From Bacillota bacterium (GTDB lineage Bacteria; Bacillota; Clostridia; Lachnospirales; Lachnospiraceae), in contig JAEWHU010000359.1 in NCBI GenBank assembly GCA_023387635.1, positions 1-12,362 of the forward strand: 12,362 bases of DNA, given 5' to 3'. Numbering within the stretch: position 1 is the stretch's first letter; every line of letters begins with the position of its first letter. The position numbers and the translations under genes were made by a program. Shown piece by piece: positions 1 through 7,712 of this stretch. A model generated the notes under the pieces. It ran no database searches. It was not told the origin of the DNA and worked only from the letters and a program-made list of their open reading frames with translations.

Positions 1-11
1 AATAGTAGCAA

Positions 12-63
12 ATAAAAATGAAAGAATCTGTGTTTTTTATTACATGGATTCTTTCATTTTTAT
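12..63 (+). terminator. Intrinsic terminator of a gene upstream of the window
   Basis: A perfect 17-base inverted repeat (12-28 against 47-63) flanks an 18-base loop. The stem is AT-rich. Its 5' arm is A-rich and its 3' arm ends in a T-run, so it could stop transcription from either side. It lies about 100 bases before manA, so it most likely ends a gene to the left and insulates manA. Confidence 0.72.
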
Positions 64-104
64 AAATAGATGGATATTATATTATTTTAGACTTTTTTCA
101 CTTT

Positions 105-133
105 TTAATATTATTAAATTGTGTTAATATAAT
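105..133 (+). promoter_or_regulatory. Candidate sigma-A promoter of manA
   Basis: A perfect TATAAT (128-133) lies 17 bases after a weak -35-like TTAATA (105-110, four of six consensus bases). It is downstream of the terminator at 12-63 and 28 bases before the manA start. The -10 is convincing; the -35 is not, and such matches are frequent in AT-rich DNA. Confidence 0.4.
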
Positions 134-161
134 AATAGGATTTTTTTTACGAGGAGGATAG

Positions 162-1094
162 ATGAAAGAGATAATATTTATTAATCCAGTATTTAAAGAA
201 ATGGTTTGGGGTGGTAACAGATTAAAGAAAGATTTTAATTATGATATACCATCAGATAAAACAGGAGAATGTTGGGCAATAAGTGCTCATGCAAATGGTG
301 ATTGTATCATTAGCAGTAGTAATTATAAAGGGATGAGATTAAGTGAGTTGTGGGCTAATCATAAAGAATTATTTGGTGGGGGAAGTGAAGATAGATTTCC
401 GTTACTTATTAAAATTATTGATGCAAAAGAGGATCTGAGTATTCAAGTACATCCAGATAATGAATATGCTAGAAAGAATGAGAATGGCTCTTTTGGAAAA
501 ACAGAATGCTGGTACATACTTGAGTGTGAAGAGAATGCGAGCATTATTATAGGTCATAATGCAAAGAATAAAGAGGAATTGAAGGATATGATTCATGAAA
601 ATAGATGGAATGAACTTATTCGAAAGATTCCAATTAAAAAAGGAGATTTCTTTCAGATTGAACCTGGTACAGTTCATGCAATCAAAGGTGGAACTGTTAT
701 ATTAGAAACTCAGCAAAATAGTGATATTACATATCGATTATATGATTATGACAGAATGTCAAATGGTACATTAAGAGAACTGCACCTTGACAAAAGTATT
801 GATGTCATCAATTGCCCTTATGAAGAAAAAAAATCAAATCCAAAAACAACAAAATTAGCACATGGAACTATGGAAGAGTTAATTACTTGTGATTATTATA
901 CTGTAAACAAAGTTTCATTAAATGGTGCCCAAATTCTAAAGCAAAAAGAAAATTTTACAATGCTAAGCGTAATTACTGGGCAAGGTAAGATAGATGGAAT
1001 AGACATTAAAAAAGGTGATCATTTTATTCTACCAAATGGATATGGGGATTATAGATTAGATGGTCAAATGGAATTAAGCATTTCCTATTGTTAA
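162..1094 (+). CDS. manA: Mannose-6-phosphate isomerase, class I (short Firmicute form)
   Basis: This cytoplasmic zinc enzyme interconverts mannose 6-phosphate and fructose 6-phosphate. It feeds mannose into glycolysis, or supplies mannose 6-phosphate for glycan precursors. The 310-residue protein has the length of the Bacillus-type enzyme, shorter than the E. coli form. The metal site is readable: Gln95 and His97 (IQVHPD), Glu115 (KTECW) and His172 (GTVHA). The catalytic Arg192 follows in DITYRLYDYDR. The protein is a double cupin, and the C-terminal third is a second cupin-like barrel. The start is supported by AGGAGG at 152-157. The gene follows a terminator and has a candidate promoter at 105-133. 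No terminator is obvious after it, so read-through into the DUF624-glgB-mscS run is possible. Confidence 0.93.
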   Translation: MKEIIFINPVFKEMVWGGNRLKKDFNYDIPSDKTGECWAISAHANGDCIISSSNYKGMRLSELWANHKELFGGGSEDRFPLLIKIIDAKEDLSIQVHPDNEYARKNENGSFGKTECWYILECEENASIIIGHNAKNKEELKDMIHENRWNELIRKIPIKKGDFFQIEPGTVHAIKGGTVILETQQNSDITYRLYDYDRMSNGTLRELHLDKSIDVINCPYEEKKSNPKTTKLAHGTMEELITCDYYTVNKVSLNGAQILKQKENFTMLSVITGQGKIDGIDIKKGDHFILPNGYGDYRLDGQMELSISYC

Positions 1095-1165
1095 TTAAGA
1101 ATTACAAAGGAAAAATAGAACTTATATTCTTTGGATTTTACATATAAAGATAAATAAGGAAATGG

Positions 1166-1259
1166 GTTGAAAGAAAATAAGAAAAAGAAAGGTTGCCACA
1201 TTTTATCTTTCAACGTGTTATATTTGTGGCAATATCACATCTGCTAGCTTTTGTGATAT
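1166..1259 (+). promoter_or_regulatory. Candidate structured leader: crossing inverted repeats before the DUF624-glgB-mscS run
   Basis: Three perfect inverted repeats lie here. Stem A is GTTGAAAGA (1166-1174) with TCTTTCAAC (1206-1214). Stem B is TTGCCACA (1193-1200) with TGTGGCAA (1225-1232). Stem C is ATATCACA (1232-1239) with TGTGATAT (1252-1259). The 5' arm of B sits in the loop of A and its 3' arm lies beyond A, so A and B either exclude each other or form a pseudoknot. C abuts B and ends 5 bases before the Shine-Dalgarno AGGTG (1265-1269). No T-run follows, so it is not a simple terminator. A possible -10 (TATAAA, 1143-1148) lies upstream. I match it to no known riboswitch class. The role is inferred. 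Confidence 0.4.
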
Positions 1260-1274
1260 GAAATAGGTGTAAAA

Positions 1275-1925
1275 ATGAATGGTATTTTTAATATGGATAA
1301 TGGTTTCTTTAGTGCAGTAGGAAAGCTTGTAGATATTGTTATAGTTAGCTTAATGTGGATATTATTAATGATACCAATTATAACAATTGGGCCAGCTACT
1401 TCTGCAATGTATTATTGTATGGTAAAAGTAATTCGAAGAGAACGAGGATATTTAACAAGAGAGTTTATTTCTGCATTTAAGATGAATTTTAAAGTAGGTA
1501 CTCTTACTAGTATAATTTTAGCTTTTATGTATTTTGTTTTAATTTTTGATCTTACGTGGGCAAGACAAATGGAAGGAATACCAGGCTTTATACTTGTAAG
1601 TGTATTTAATTCAATGTTATTTTTAATTACTTGTATAGCGCTTTATGCGTTTCCAATCTTATCAAGATTTAGGATAAAAACAAAACAATTACTAAAGACT
1701 TCTTTGTTTATGGCAATGAAACATTTACCATCTACAATACTAATTGCAATTATTGTTGCCTTTTTTGCTATTGCAACTTATTTAATAAACATTTTATTTA
1801 TAGTAACTCCTGGATTATGTTGTCTACTTGTATCATTTTTATTTGAAAGAATATTTAAAAAATATATGCCAGAAAAAGCAGAAGATGAAGAAAATAATGT
1901 GAAGGATGAGTGGTATCTAGAATAA
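1275..1925 (+). CDS. DUF624 (YesL-like) integral membrane protein
   Basis: This 216-residue polytopic membrane protein has about five hydrophobic segments: near residues 17-38, 74-93, 104-127, 152-171 and 172-191. It has a basic loop around residues 51-63 and a charged C-terminal tail. The proline- and glycine-rich stretch after the first segment (around residues 34-47, with TIGPATSAMYY) is typical of the DUF624 family. YesL-type proteins commonly neighbour carbohydrate ABC transporters and glycoside hydrolases. Their biochemical role is not established. The start is supported by AGGTG at 1265-1269, five bases upstream. glgB begins 17 bases after its stop, so the two genes are almost surely co-transcribed. 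That ties this copy to glycogen metabolism rather than a sugar transporter, but a function cannot be read from sequence. Confidence 0.82.
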   Translation: MNGIFNMDNGFFSAVGKLVDIVIVSLMWILLMIPIITIGPATSAMYYCMVKVIRRERGYLTREFISAFKMNFKVGTLTSIILAFMYFVLIFDLTWARQMEGIPGFILVSVFNSMLFLITCIALYAFPILSRFRIKTKQLLKTSLFMAMKHLPSTILIAIIVAFFAIATYLINILFIVTPGLCCLLVSFLFERIFKKYMPEKAEDEENNVKDEWYLE

Positions 1926-1932
1926 AATAATT

Positions 1933-1938
1933 GGGGGT
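1933..1938 (+). promoter_or_regulatory. Ribosome binding site that decides the glgB start
   Basis: GGGGGT at 1933-1938 is the only purine-rich block before glgB, and it lies four bases before ATG at 1943. An in-frame TTG at 1931 would swallow this block and leave only AT-rich sequence as its own binding site, so 1943 is the better start. Confidence 0.6.
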
Positions 1939-1942
1939 ACAT

Positions 1943-4150
1943 ATGGGGGATATGTTTTGCGATTTTTTAGATAGGGATGAGATAGATAGGATTGTTAGTT
2001 CTACACATGATAATCCTCACCTAGTTCTTGGACCACATATTGCTAAAGATGAAGTTGTAATACAGGTATTTATACCAACAGCAAGTCATATAACAGTAAA
2101 ACTAATAAAATCAAAAAAAGAATACGTTATGATTAAAAAGGATTATGAAGGTTTTTTTACAGTAACCATTCCCGATAAGATAATTCCTGAATATACACTT
2201 ATAGTTGAATATCAGAATCAAACGAAGGAAGAAATTTATGATCCGTATTCATATAGCCCTTATATTATGCCAGGTGATATAGAACTTTTTAAGAAAGGTA
2301 TTCACTATACCATATATGAGAAATTAGGTTCTCATATCGTTATTAAGAATGGTATATCAGGTACTTCATTTGCTGTTTGGGCGCCAAATGCTCTTAGGGT
2401 GAGTGTAGTTGGTGATTTTAATTATTGGGATGGAAGAAGACATCCTATGAGAAAATTAAATAATTCAGGTATATTTGAATTATTTATCCCAAACATTAAG
2501 TGTGGCGAGATTTATAAATATGAAATAATGATAAAAGGAAAACTTACTATACTAAAATCCGATCCTTATAGTAATAAGGGGGAACTGCGTCCTGGTAATG
2601 CTTCTATTGTATGGGATATAGAGAATTACAAGTGGAAGGATAGTAAGTGGCTAGAAAAACGAGCAAATTATGATTATAAAAAAGAACCCATTTCCATTTA
2701 TGAAGTTCATTTAGGTTCATGGAAGAAACCAGGGGAAGATGACAGAGAATTCTATAATTATAGAGAAATAGCACCTATGTTAGCAGACTATATAATAGAT
2801 ATGGGTTATACTCATTTAGAGATTCTTCCTATTATGGAGCACCCATTTGATGGTTCTTGGGGGTATCAAGTGACAGGTTATTATGCTCCAACTAGTAGAT
2901 ATGGCTCTCCAGAAGACTTTATGTATTTTATTGATTATATGCATGAAAAAGGGATTGGAGTAATTCTTGATTGGGTACCAGCTCATTTTCCAAAAGATGC
3001 TTTTGGCTTAGCTAAATTTGATGGGACTTGCCTTTATGAGCATTTTGATAAAAGAATGGGAGAGCATCCTCATTGGGGAACTTTAATATATAATTATGGG
3101 CGACCAGAAGTATCTAACTTTTTAATTGCAAATGCATTGTTTTGGATAGAAAAGTATCATATGGATGGTATTCGCATGGATGCCGTAGCATCTATGCTTT
3201 ATCTTAATTATGGGAAAGAAGATAGTGAGTGGCTTCCTAACAAATATGGGGGTTATCAGAATCTAGAAGCAGTAGAATTTTTAAAACATTTGAATTCTGT
3301 GTTTAAAAAGAGAAATAATGGGGCAATAATTATAGCTGAAGAGTCAACCTCATGGCCTAAAATAACAGGGGACTTAGAAGATGAAGGTCTTGGTTTTTGC
3401 CTAAAATGGAATTTAGGTTGGATGAATGACTTTACAAATTATATGAAACTAGACCCTTTATTTCGAAAGGGGAGTCACGGAAGTTTAACCTTTAGTTTCG
3501 TTTACACTTATAGCGAACGCTTTCTTTTAGTATTGTCTCATGATGAAGTAGTACACGGGAAAGGTTCTCTAATTAATAAAATGCCTGGAACTGATAAAGA
3601 CAAGTTTTCAAATCTTCGTGTTACATTTGGTTTTATGATGGCTCATCCAGGTAAAAAACTACTTTTTATGGGCCAGGAGTTTGCACAGTATAGGGAATGG
3701 AGCGAAAGTAGGAGCCTTGATTGGGAACTATTAGATATTGAGAAACACAAACAAATGAAACAATATGTAAAAGAATTAAATCATTTCTATAAAGAACATC
3801 CGGCTTTATTTGAACTTGATTTTGTTACTGATGGATTCATGCTTGTTCGCTCAAAAGATGCAGACCACAGTATACTTACATTTATGCGCAATAGTAAGAA
3901 TCTTAAGGAACAATTATTTGTAGTGTGTAATTTTACTCCTGTTATCTATGAAAAATTTCAAGTTGGTGTACCACATAAAGGAAAATACAAAGAAATTTTT
4001 AATAGTGATAAAAGTATTTATGGTGGTGATAACAACATAAATAGAAGAGTTAAAAATTCAAAGGATATTCCTATGGATGGATTTCCATATTCCATATTAA
4101 TGACGGTTCCACCCCTTGGAATATCTATATTTAAAATTAGTGATATATAA
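1943..4150 (+). CDS. glgB: 1,4-alpha-glucan branching enzyme (GH13)
   Basis: This enzyme makes the alpha-1,6 branches of glycogen by cutting an alpha-1,4 chain and transferring it. The product has 735 residues from ATG 1943, close to the full-length E. coli type. It has an N-terminal beta domain (about 24-105), a CBM48 domain (about 140-225), a GH13 barrel (about 255-620) and a C-terminal beta domain. The catalytic residues are intact: nucleophile Asp413 (GIRMDAVASM), acid/base Glu466 (IAEEST) and transition-state stabiliser Asp534 (LSHDEVVHGKGS). Branching-enzyme hallmarks such as YEVHLGSW, GYQVTGYYAPTSRYG and GQEFAQ are present. An in-frame TTG at 1931 would add four residues but lacks a binding site. 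No glgC, glgA or glgP lies in the window, so the rest of the glycogen pathway must be elsewhere. Confidence 0.95.
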   Translation: MGDMFCDFLDRDEIDRIVSSTHDNPHLVLGPHIAKDEVVIQVFIPTASHITVKLIKSKKEYVMIKKDYEGFFTVTIPDKIIPEYTLIVEYQNQTKEEIYDPYSYSPYIMPGDIELFKKGIHYTIYEKLGSHIVIKNGISGTSFAVWAPNALRVSVVGDFNYWDGRRHPMRKLNNSGIFELFIPNIKCGEIYKYEIMIKGKLTILKSDPYSNKGELRPGNASIVWDIENYKWKDSKWLEKRANYDYKKEPISIYEVHLGSWKKPGEDDREFYNYREIAPMLADYIIDMGYTHLEILPIMEHPFDGSWGYQVTGYYAPTSRYGSPEDFMYFIDYMHEKGIGVILDWVPAHFPKDAFGLAKFDGTCLYEHFDKRMGEHPHWGTLIYNYGRPEVSNFLIANALFWIEKYHMDGIRMDAVASMLYLNYGKEDSEWLPNKYGGYQNLEAVEFLKHLNSVFKKRNNGAIIIAEESTSWPKITGDLEDEGLGFCLKWNLGWMNDFTNYMKLDPLFRKGSHGSLTFSFVYTYSERFLLVLSHDEVVHGKGSLINKMPGTDKDKFSNLRVTFGFMMAHPGKKLLFMGQEFAQYREWSESRSLDWELLDIEKHKQMKQYVKELNHFYKEHPALFELDFVTDGFMLVRSKDADHSILTFMRNSKNLKEQLFVVCNFTPVIYEKFQVGVPHKGKYKEIFNSDKSIYGGDNNINRRVKNSKDIPMDGFPYSILMTVPPLGISIFKISDI

Positions 4151-4179
4151 AAAATTATTTATGAAAGGATTAAGAAATC

Positions 4180-5052
4180 ATGCATCTTGTGTTGGCTGCA
4201 TTAATAACAGACGGTTCTAGTTTTAAATTATTTGAACAGTTTAATTTTGATACGATAATGAATGGAATTTTATCCTATGGTCTTGGGTTATTAAAAACTG
4301 TAATTTTAACTATTATATATGTTTTTATAGGCAAAAAGCTTATCAAATTCTTGTTAAGCTTAGTTGATAAATATTTTACACGATCTAGTTTAGAAGTCAG
4401 CGTCAAAGGATTTTTATCAAATTTTATAAAAGCTGTATTATATATACTATTAGTCACAATTATAGTAGTGGAAGTGATTGGGGTTCAGGGAAGTACAATA
4501 ATTGCTCTACTTGGTTCGGCAGGACTTAGTATAGGTCTTGCTTTACAAGGTGGTTTATCTAATTTTGCAGGCGGAGTATTGATACTATTATTAAAACCAT
4601 TTCGTGTAGGTGATTATATAATATCTGAGGGATATGAAGGTACTGTAACTGCAATAGATATCTTCTATACTAAATTATTAACTTTTGATAACAGACTCTT
4701 AGTAATGCCAAATGGAACATTATCCAATTCAAATATAATTAATGTGACCAATGAGCCAAACAGAAGAATTGATATTTTAATACCAATTAGTTATAGTGAA
4801 AATGTTAGTCTTGTGAAAGACTTATTAAGAGAAATTATCATGTCTAATGATAAGGTATTAAAAGAACATGAAATGGAAGTTTATGTGAGTAATTTTGACC
4901 AAAGTGCACTTCAGATTGGTGTACGTGTTTGGGTACTAAAAGAAAATTATTGGCCATTAAAGTGGGAACTTTTAGAGAAAATAAAAAATGTCTTAGATGA
5001 GAATAAAATTAGCTTGCAAATTACGCAAATGGATGTTAATATAAAACAATAA
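4180..5052 (+). CDS. mscS: Small-conductance mechanosensitive channel, MscS family
   Basis: This membrane channel opens under tension to release solutes during hypo-osmotic shock. At 290 residues it matches the size of E. coli MscS and aligns along its length. There are three membrane segments, at about 30-52, 80-100 and 105-138. The third is the pore helix, with the glycine/alanine pattern GLALQGGLSNFAGG (residues 119-132) followed by KPFRVGDYI. The beta domain carries the MPNG turn (176-179), and the C-terminal alpha/beta domain ends in QMDVNIK. The start has GAAAGGA (4163-4169) about ten bases upstream. It begins 29 bases after glgB, so it is probably the last gene of that unit, which ends at the terminator at 5218-5256. 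MscS does not belong to glycogen metabolism, so any shared role in osmotic balance is inferred. Confidence 0.9.
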   Translation: MHLVLAALITDGSSFKLFEQFNFDTIMNGILSYGLGLLKTVILTIIYVFIGKKLIKFLLSLVDKYFTRSSLEVSVKGFLSNFIKAVLYILLVTIIVVEVIGVQGSTIIALLGSAGLSIGLALQGGLSNFAGGVLILLLKPFRVGDYIISEGYEGTVTAIDIFYTKLLTFDNRLLVMPNGTLSNSNIINVTNEPNRRIDILIPISYSENVSLVKDLLREIIMSNDKVLKEHEMEVYVSNFDQSALQIGVRVWVLKENYWPLKWELLEKIKNVLDENKISLQITQMDVNIKQ

Positions 5053-5217
5053 TTTGTTAAACTTAGTATAGGTTAATACATATACTATTGTATGGTTCGT
5101 TGTGCAAAATAATTAGTTAGCTAAAATGAGTAATAAATATTTTAAATTTTGAAAAAAAAGCTTTTCTTTTTACTTCAAAAGTGGTATTTTATCTATAGAA
5201 GAAATTTATGTTAGAGC

Positions 5218-5256
5218 AAGGGTGTTCTCAAGTCTTTTGAGATCACCCTTTTTTAT
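5218..5256 (+). terminator. Intrinsic terminator between mscS and glnN
   Basis: A 14-base stem with one internal mismatch (5218-5231 with 5237-5250) closes a 5-base loop and runs into a T-rich stretch. It most simply ends the DUF624-glgB-mscS transcript. It lies about 105 bases before glnN, so if glnN transcription starts further upstream it could also act as an attenuator. Confidence 0.85.
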
Positions 5257-5344
5257 AAAGTTTATTTCATCAAAACTTAAAAAATTATTACTAAGCTAAG
5301 ACAAAAACCAAAATGCAATCTAAGTAGAATAATCAAATGTGTGG

Positions 5345-5350
5345 AAGGAG
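5345..5350 (+). promoter_or_regulatory. Ribosome binding site that decides the glnN start
   Basis: AAGGAG at 5345-5350 lies ten bases before ATG 5361. An in-frame ATG at 5337 would place this site inside the gene, and it has no purine-rich block of its own. The protein from 5361 begins MTGKLTEIF, as type III glutamine synthetases do. Confidence 0.75.
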
Positions 5351-5360
5351 ACTTATTATT

Positions 5361-7466
5361 ATGACAGGAAAATTGACAGAGATTTTTGCCATTGATGTAT
5401 TTAATGATGCTGTTATGGCAGAATACTTACCAAAGAAAGCATATGCTTCATTTAAGAAAGCAATAGAAAATGGTGAGGATTTAGAACCATCTGTTGCAGA
5501 TGCCATTGCAAACGCAATGAAAAATTGGGCAATTGAACGAGGTGCAACTCATTATACTCATTGGTTCCAACCTATGACTGGTATTACAGCTGAAAAACAT
5601 GACTCCTTTATTACACCAATTTCAGATGGTAAAGTAATTATGGATTTCTCAGGTAAAGAATTAATCAAAGGTGAACCAGATGCTTCTTCCTTCCCTTCTG
5701 GTGGTTTAAGAGCTACTTTTGAAGCTAGAGGATATACAGCATGGGATTGCACATCGCCTGCATTTTTAAGAGAAGATGCAACAGGTGTTACGCTTTGTAT
5801 TCCTACAGCATTCTGCTCTTATACTGGTGAAGCACTTGATAAGAAAACTCCGCTTCTTCGTTCTATGGAAGCACTAAGCAAAGAAGCAGTACGTGTTTTA
5901 AAATTATTAGGTCATGATGATGTGAAAAAAGTCAATTGCTCTGTTGGTGCAGAACAAGAATATTTTATTATTGATAAAGCAAAATATCTACAAAGAGAAG
6001 ATATTATCTTTAGTGGTCGTACCCTTTTTGGTGCTATGCCTCCAAAAGGTCAGGAATTAGAAGATCATTATTTTGGTTGCATCAAAGAAAGAGTTGGAGC
6101 ATTCATGAAAGAATTGAATGAAGAATGCTGGAAACTTGGTATTTTAGCAAAAACTCAACATAATGAAGTTGCTCCTGCACAACATGAATTAGCACCTATT
6201 TATGTAACAGCAAACATTGCGACAGATCACAATCAATTAATTATGGAATGTATGAAAAAAGTAGCTAATCGCCATGGACTTACTTGTTTACTACATGAAA
6301 AACCTTTTGCAGGTGTAAATGGTTCTGGTAAGCATGATAACTGGTCTATGGTAACAGATACAGGTAAAAATCTATTAGATCCTGGTAAGACACCACATGA
6401 AAATATTCAATTTTTGTTATTCTTGTCTGCTGTACTAAAAGCTGTAGATTTGAATGCAGATTTATTAAGATTATCTGCATCTAACCCAGGAAATGACCAT
6501 AGACTTGGTGCAAATGAAGCTCCTCCAGCAATCATCTCTATATTTGTTGGTGAACAATTAGGGGATGTATTAACACAATTAATAGAAACCGGTGAGGCTA
6601 CTAGTAGTAAACAAGGTGGTAAGTTAAGGACTGGTGTTCATACAATACCTGCATTTAGAAGAGATGCTACAGATAGAAACCGTACATCACCTTTTGCGTT
6701 TACTGGTAATAAGTTTGAATTTAGAATGGTTGGTTCTTCAATGTCTGTAGCTGAGCCAAATACAGTATTAAATACAATTGTAGCTGATGTATTATCTGAG
6801 TTTGCTGATGAAATCGAGAAATCAGACAATGTAGATTTAGCAGTTCATGATATTATTAAGAGAACTGTAAGTGAACATCAAAGAATAGTATTCAATGGTA
6901 ATGGTTACTCCAATGAGTGGGTAGAAGAAGCTAAGAGAAGAGGTTTACCTAATTTCACATCAATTGTAGATGCAATACCTTCCTTAGTATCTGAAAAATC
7001 TATTGCTTTGTTTGGTAGACATGGTGTATATTCTGAAACAGAACTTCATTCTCGTGCCGAAATTGAATATGAAAATTATTCAAAAACAATTAATATAGAA
7101 GCAAAAGTAATGATTGAGATGACGAATAAATTATTTATACCAGCAGTAAGTAAATATATGAATAGTTTAGCACAATCTATTAATGAGATTCGCAAAGCAT
7201 CCTCTTTTGTTGATGTATCCGTACAAGAAGATTTACTAAAAGAAATATCAACATTATTAGCTGGTGCTAAAAAATCCAAAGACAATCTATATGGTTTTAT
7301 TAAAGAAGCTGCTTTACTTGAAGGTGCAAGTCAGGCATGTTACTTTAGATATACAGTATTCCCTGCTATGTCTGAGTTAAGACATTTTGTTGATTCACTT
7401 GAAGAAATTGTTGATAAAGAAGTATGGCCAGTACCTACTTATGGCGATATATTATTTGAAATATAA
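5361..7466 (+). CDS. glnN: Glutamine synthetase, type III (GSIII)
   Basis: This cytoplasmic enzyme makes glutamine from glutamate, ammonia and ATP, the main entry of ammonium into metabolism. The 701-residue length fits the large GSIII family (about 700-730) and not GSI (about 440-470). The GSIII N-terminal region includes HWFQPMTG (67-74) and KHDSF (79-83). The catalytic region carries the glutamate cluster GAEQEYFIID (196-205), NEVAPAQHELAPIY (268-281), the nucleotide and glutamate site GVNGSGKHDNWS (318-329) and NPGNDHRLGANEAPPA (375-390). The start at 5361 follows AAGGAG; an upstream in-frame ATG at 5337 is less likely. The gene stands alone between terminators. No amtB, glnK or glnR gene is adjacent, so nothing here shows how nitrogen controls it. 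Confidence 0.95.
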   Translation: MTGKLTEIFAIDVFNDAVMAEYLPKKAYASFKKAIENGEDLEPSVADAIANAMKNWAIERGATHYTHWFQPMTGITAEKHDSFITPISDGKVIMDFSGKELIKGEPDASSFPSGGLRATFEARGYTAWDCTSPAFLREDATGVTLCIPTAFCSYTGEALDKKTPLLRSMEALSKEAVRVLKLLGHDDVKKVNCSVGAEQEYFIIDKAKYLQREDIIFSGRTLFGAMPPKGQELEDHYFGCIKERVGAFMKELNEECWKLGILAKTQHNEVAPAQHELAPIYVTANIATDHNQLIMECMKKVANRHGLTCLLHEKPFAGVNGSGKHDNWSMVTDTGKNLLDPGKTPHENIQFLLFLSAVLKAVDLNADLLRLSASNPGNDHRLGANEAPPAIISIFVGEQLGDVLTQLIETGEATSSKQGGKLRTGVHTIPAFRRDATDRNRTSPFAFTGNKFEFRMVGSSMSVAEPNTVLNTIVADVLSEFADEIEKSDNVDLAVHDIIKRTVSEHQRIVFNGNGYSNEWVEEAKRRGLPNFTSIVDAIPSLVSEKSIALFGRHGVYSETELHSRAEIEYENYSKTINIEAKVMIEMTNKLFIPAVSKYMNSLAQSINEIRKASSFVDVSVQEDLLKEISTLLAGAKKSKDNLYGFIKEAALLEGASQACYFRYTVFPAMSELRHFVDSLEEIVDKEVWPVPTYGDILFEI

Positions 7467-7470
7467 TTAG

Positions 7471-7529
7471 TAGTGTTAACTACACTAAAAGCCATAGTAT
7501 TTTTATAATAAATAAACGGTAACGTTTAT
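7471..7529 (+). repeat. Two small hairpins in the 3' region of glnN
   Basis: TAGTGT (7471-7476) pairs with ACACTA (7482-7487). Further on, ATAAACG (7512-7518) pairs perfectly with CGTTTAT (7523-7529) around the loop GTAA, a GNRA-type tetraloop. Both precede the glnN terminator and would be in its 3' untranslated RNA. They may help stabilise the transcript end. The second is also a DNA palindrome that could bind a protein. Confidence 0.4.
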
Positions 7530-7534
7530 ACTAG

Positions 7535-7580
7535 CAGGAAGCCTTCTTTATCATAGAAGGCTTCCTGTTTATTTAAATTT
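7535..7580 (+). terminator. Strong intrinsic terminator of glnN
   Basis: A perfect 13-base, GC-containing inverted repeat (7535-7547 with 7555-7567) closes a 7-base loop. T-rich sequence follows, including a six-T run. It lies about 70 bases after the glnN stop and separates glnN from the truA-like gene. Confidence 0.9.
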
Positions 7581-7592
7581 TTTATAAAATAG

Positions 7593-7621
7593 TAGACAAT
7601 TATAGATAAATCATAGATAAT
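7593..7621 (+). promoter_or_regulatory. Candidate sigma-A promoter of the truA-like gene
   Basis: TAGACA (7593-7598) and GATAAT (7616-7621) each match five of six consensus bases, with the ideal 17-base spacing. The site lies just after the glnN terminator. Transcription would start near 7628 and give a leader of about 85 bases. Confidence 0.55.
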
Positions 7622-7712
7622 AAATAAAGGTTAAGGTGATAAATACAAAGAGGAAAGTGAGAAAGAAAAGAACTTTCACACTGAGATTTGGGTAAAACTT
7701 GGAGGAAATATT

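Larger units (their letters stand above)
5053..5360. other. Intergenic region between mscS and glnN
   Basis: These 308 bases hold no credible coding region. The first 160 are AT-rich with one loose inverted repeat (TTTTGAA at 5147-5153 with TTCAAAA at 5174-5180). The terminator hairpin is at 5218-5256. About 100 bases follow before glnN, with TAGAAT (5325-5330) as a possible -10 but no well-spaced -35. I could not identify the glnN promoter with confidence. Confidence 0.6.

Noticed and set aside
402..677. Minus-strand open frame of 91 codons inside manA
   Set aside because: It lies wholly within a gene with clear manA motifs and its composition is what the antisense of AT-rich coding DNA gives.
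1095..1160. Possible terminator after manA (CAAAG/CTTTG and AAGAAT/ATTCTT repeats)
   Set aside because: The stems are short and imperfect and no T-run follows, so termination is not supported.
1931..1942. TTG start for glgB adding four residues
   Set aside because: It would place the only Shine-Dalgarno-like block (1933-1938) inside the gene. ATG 1943 is better placed.
5337..5360. Upstream ATG for glnN adding eight residues
   Set aside because: It would place AAGGAG (5345-5350) inside the gene, and the added residues are unlike known type III glutamine synthetase starts.
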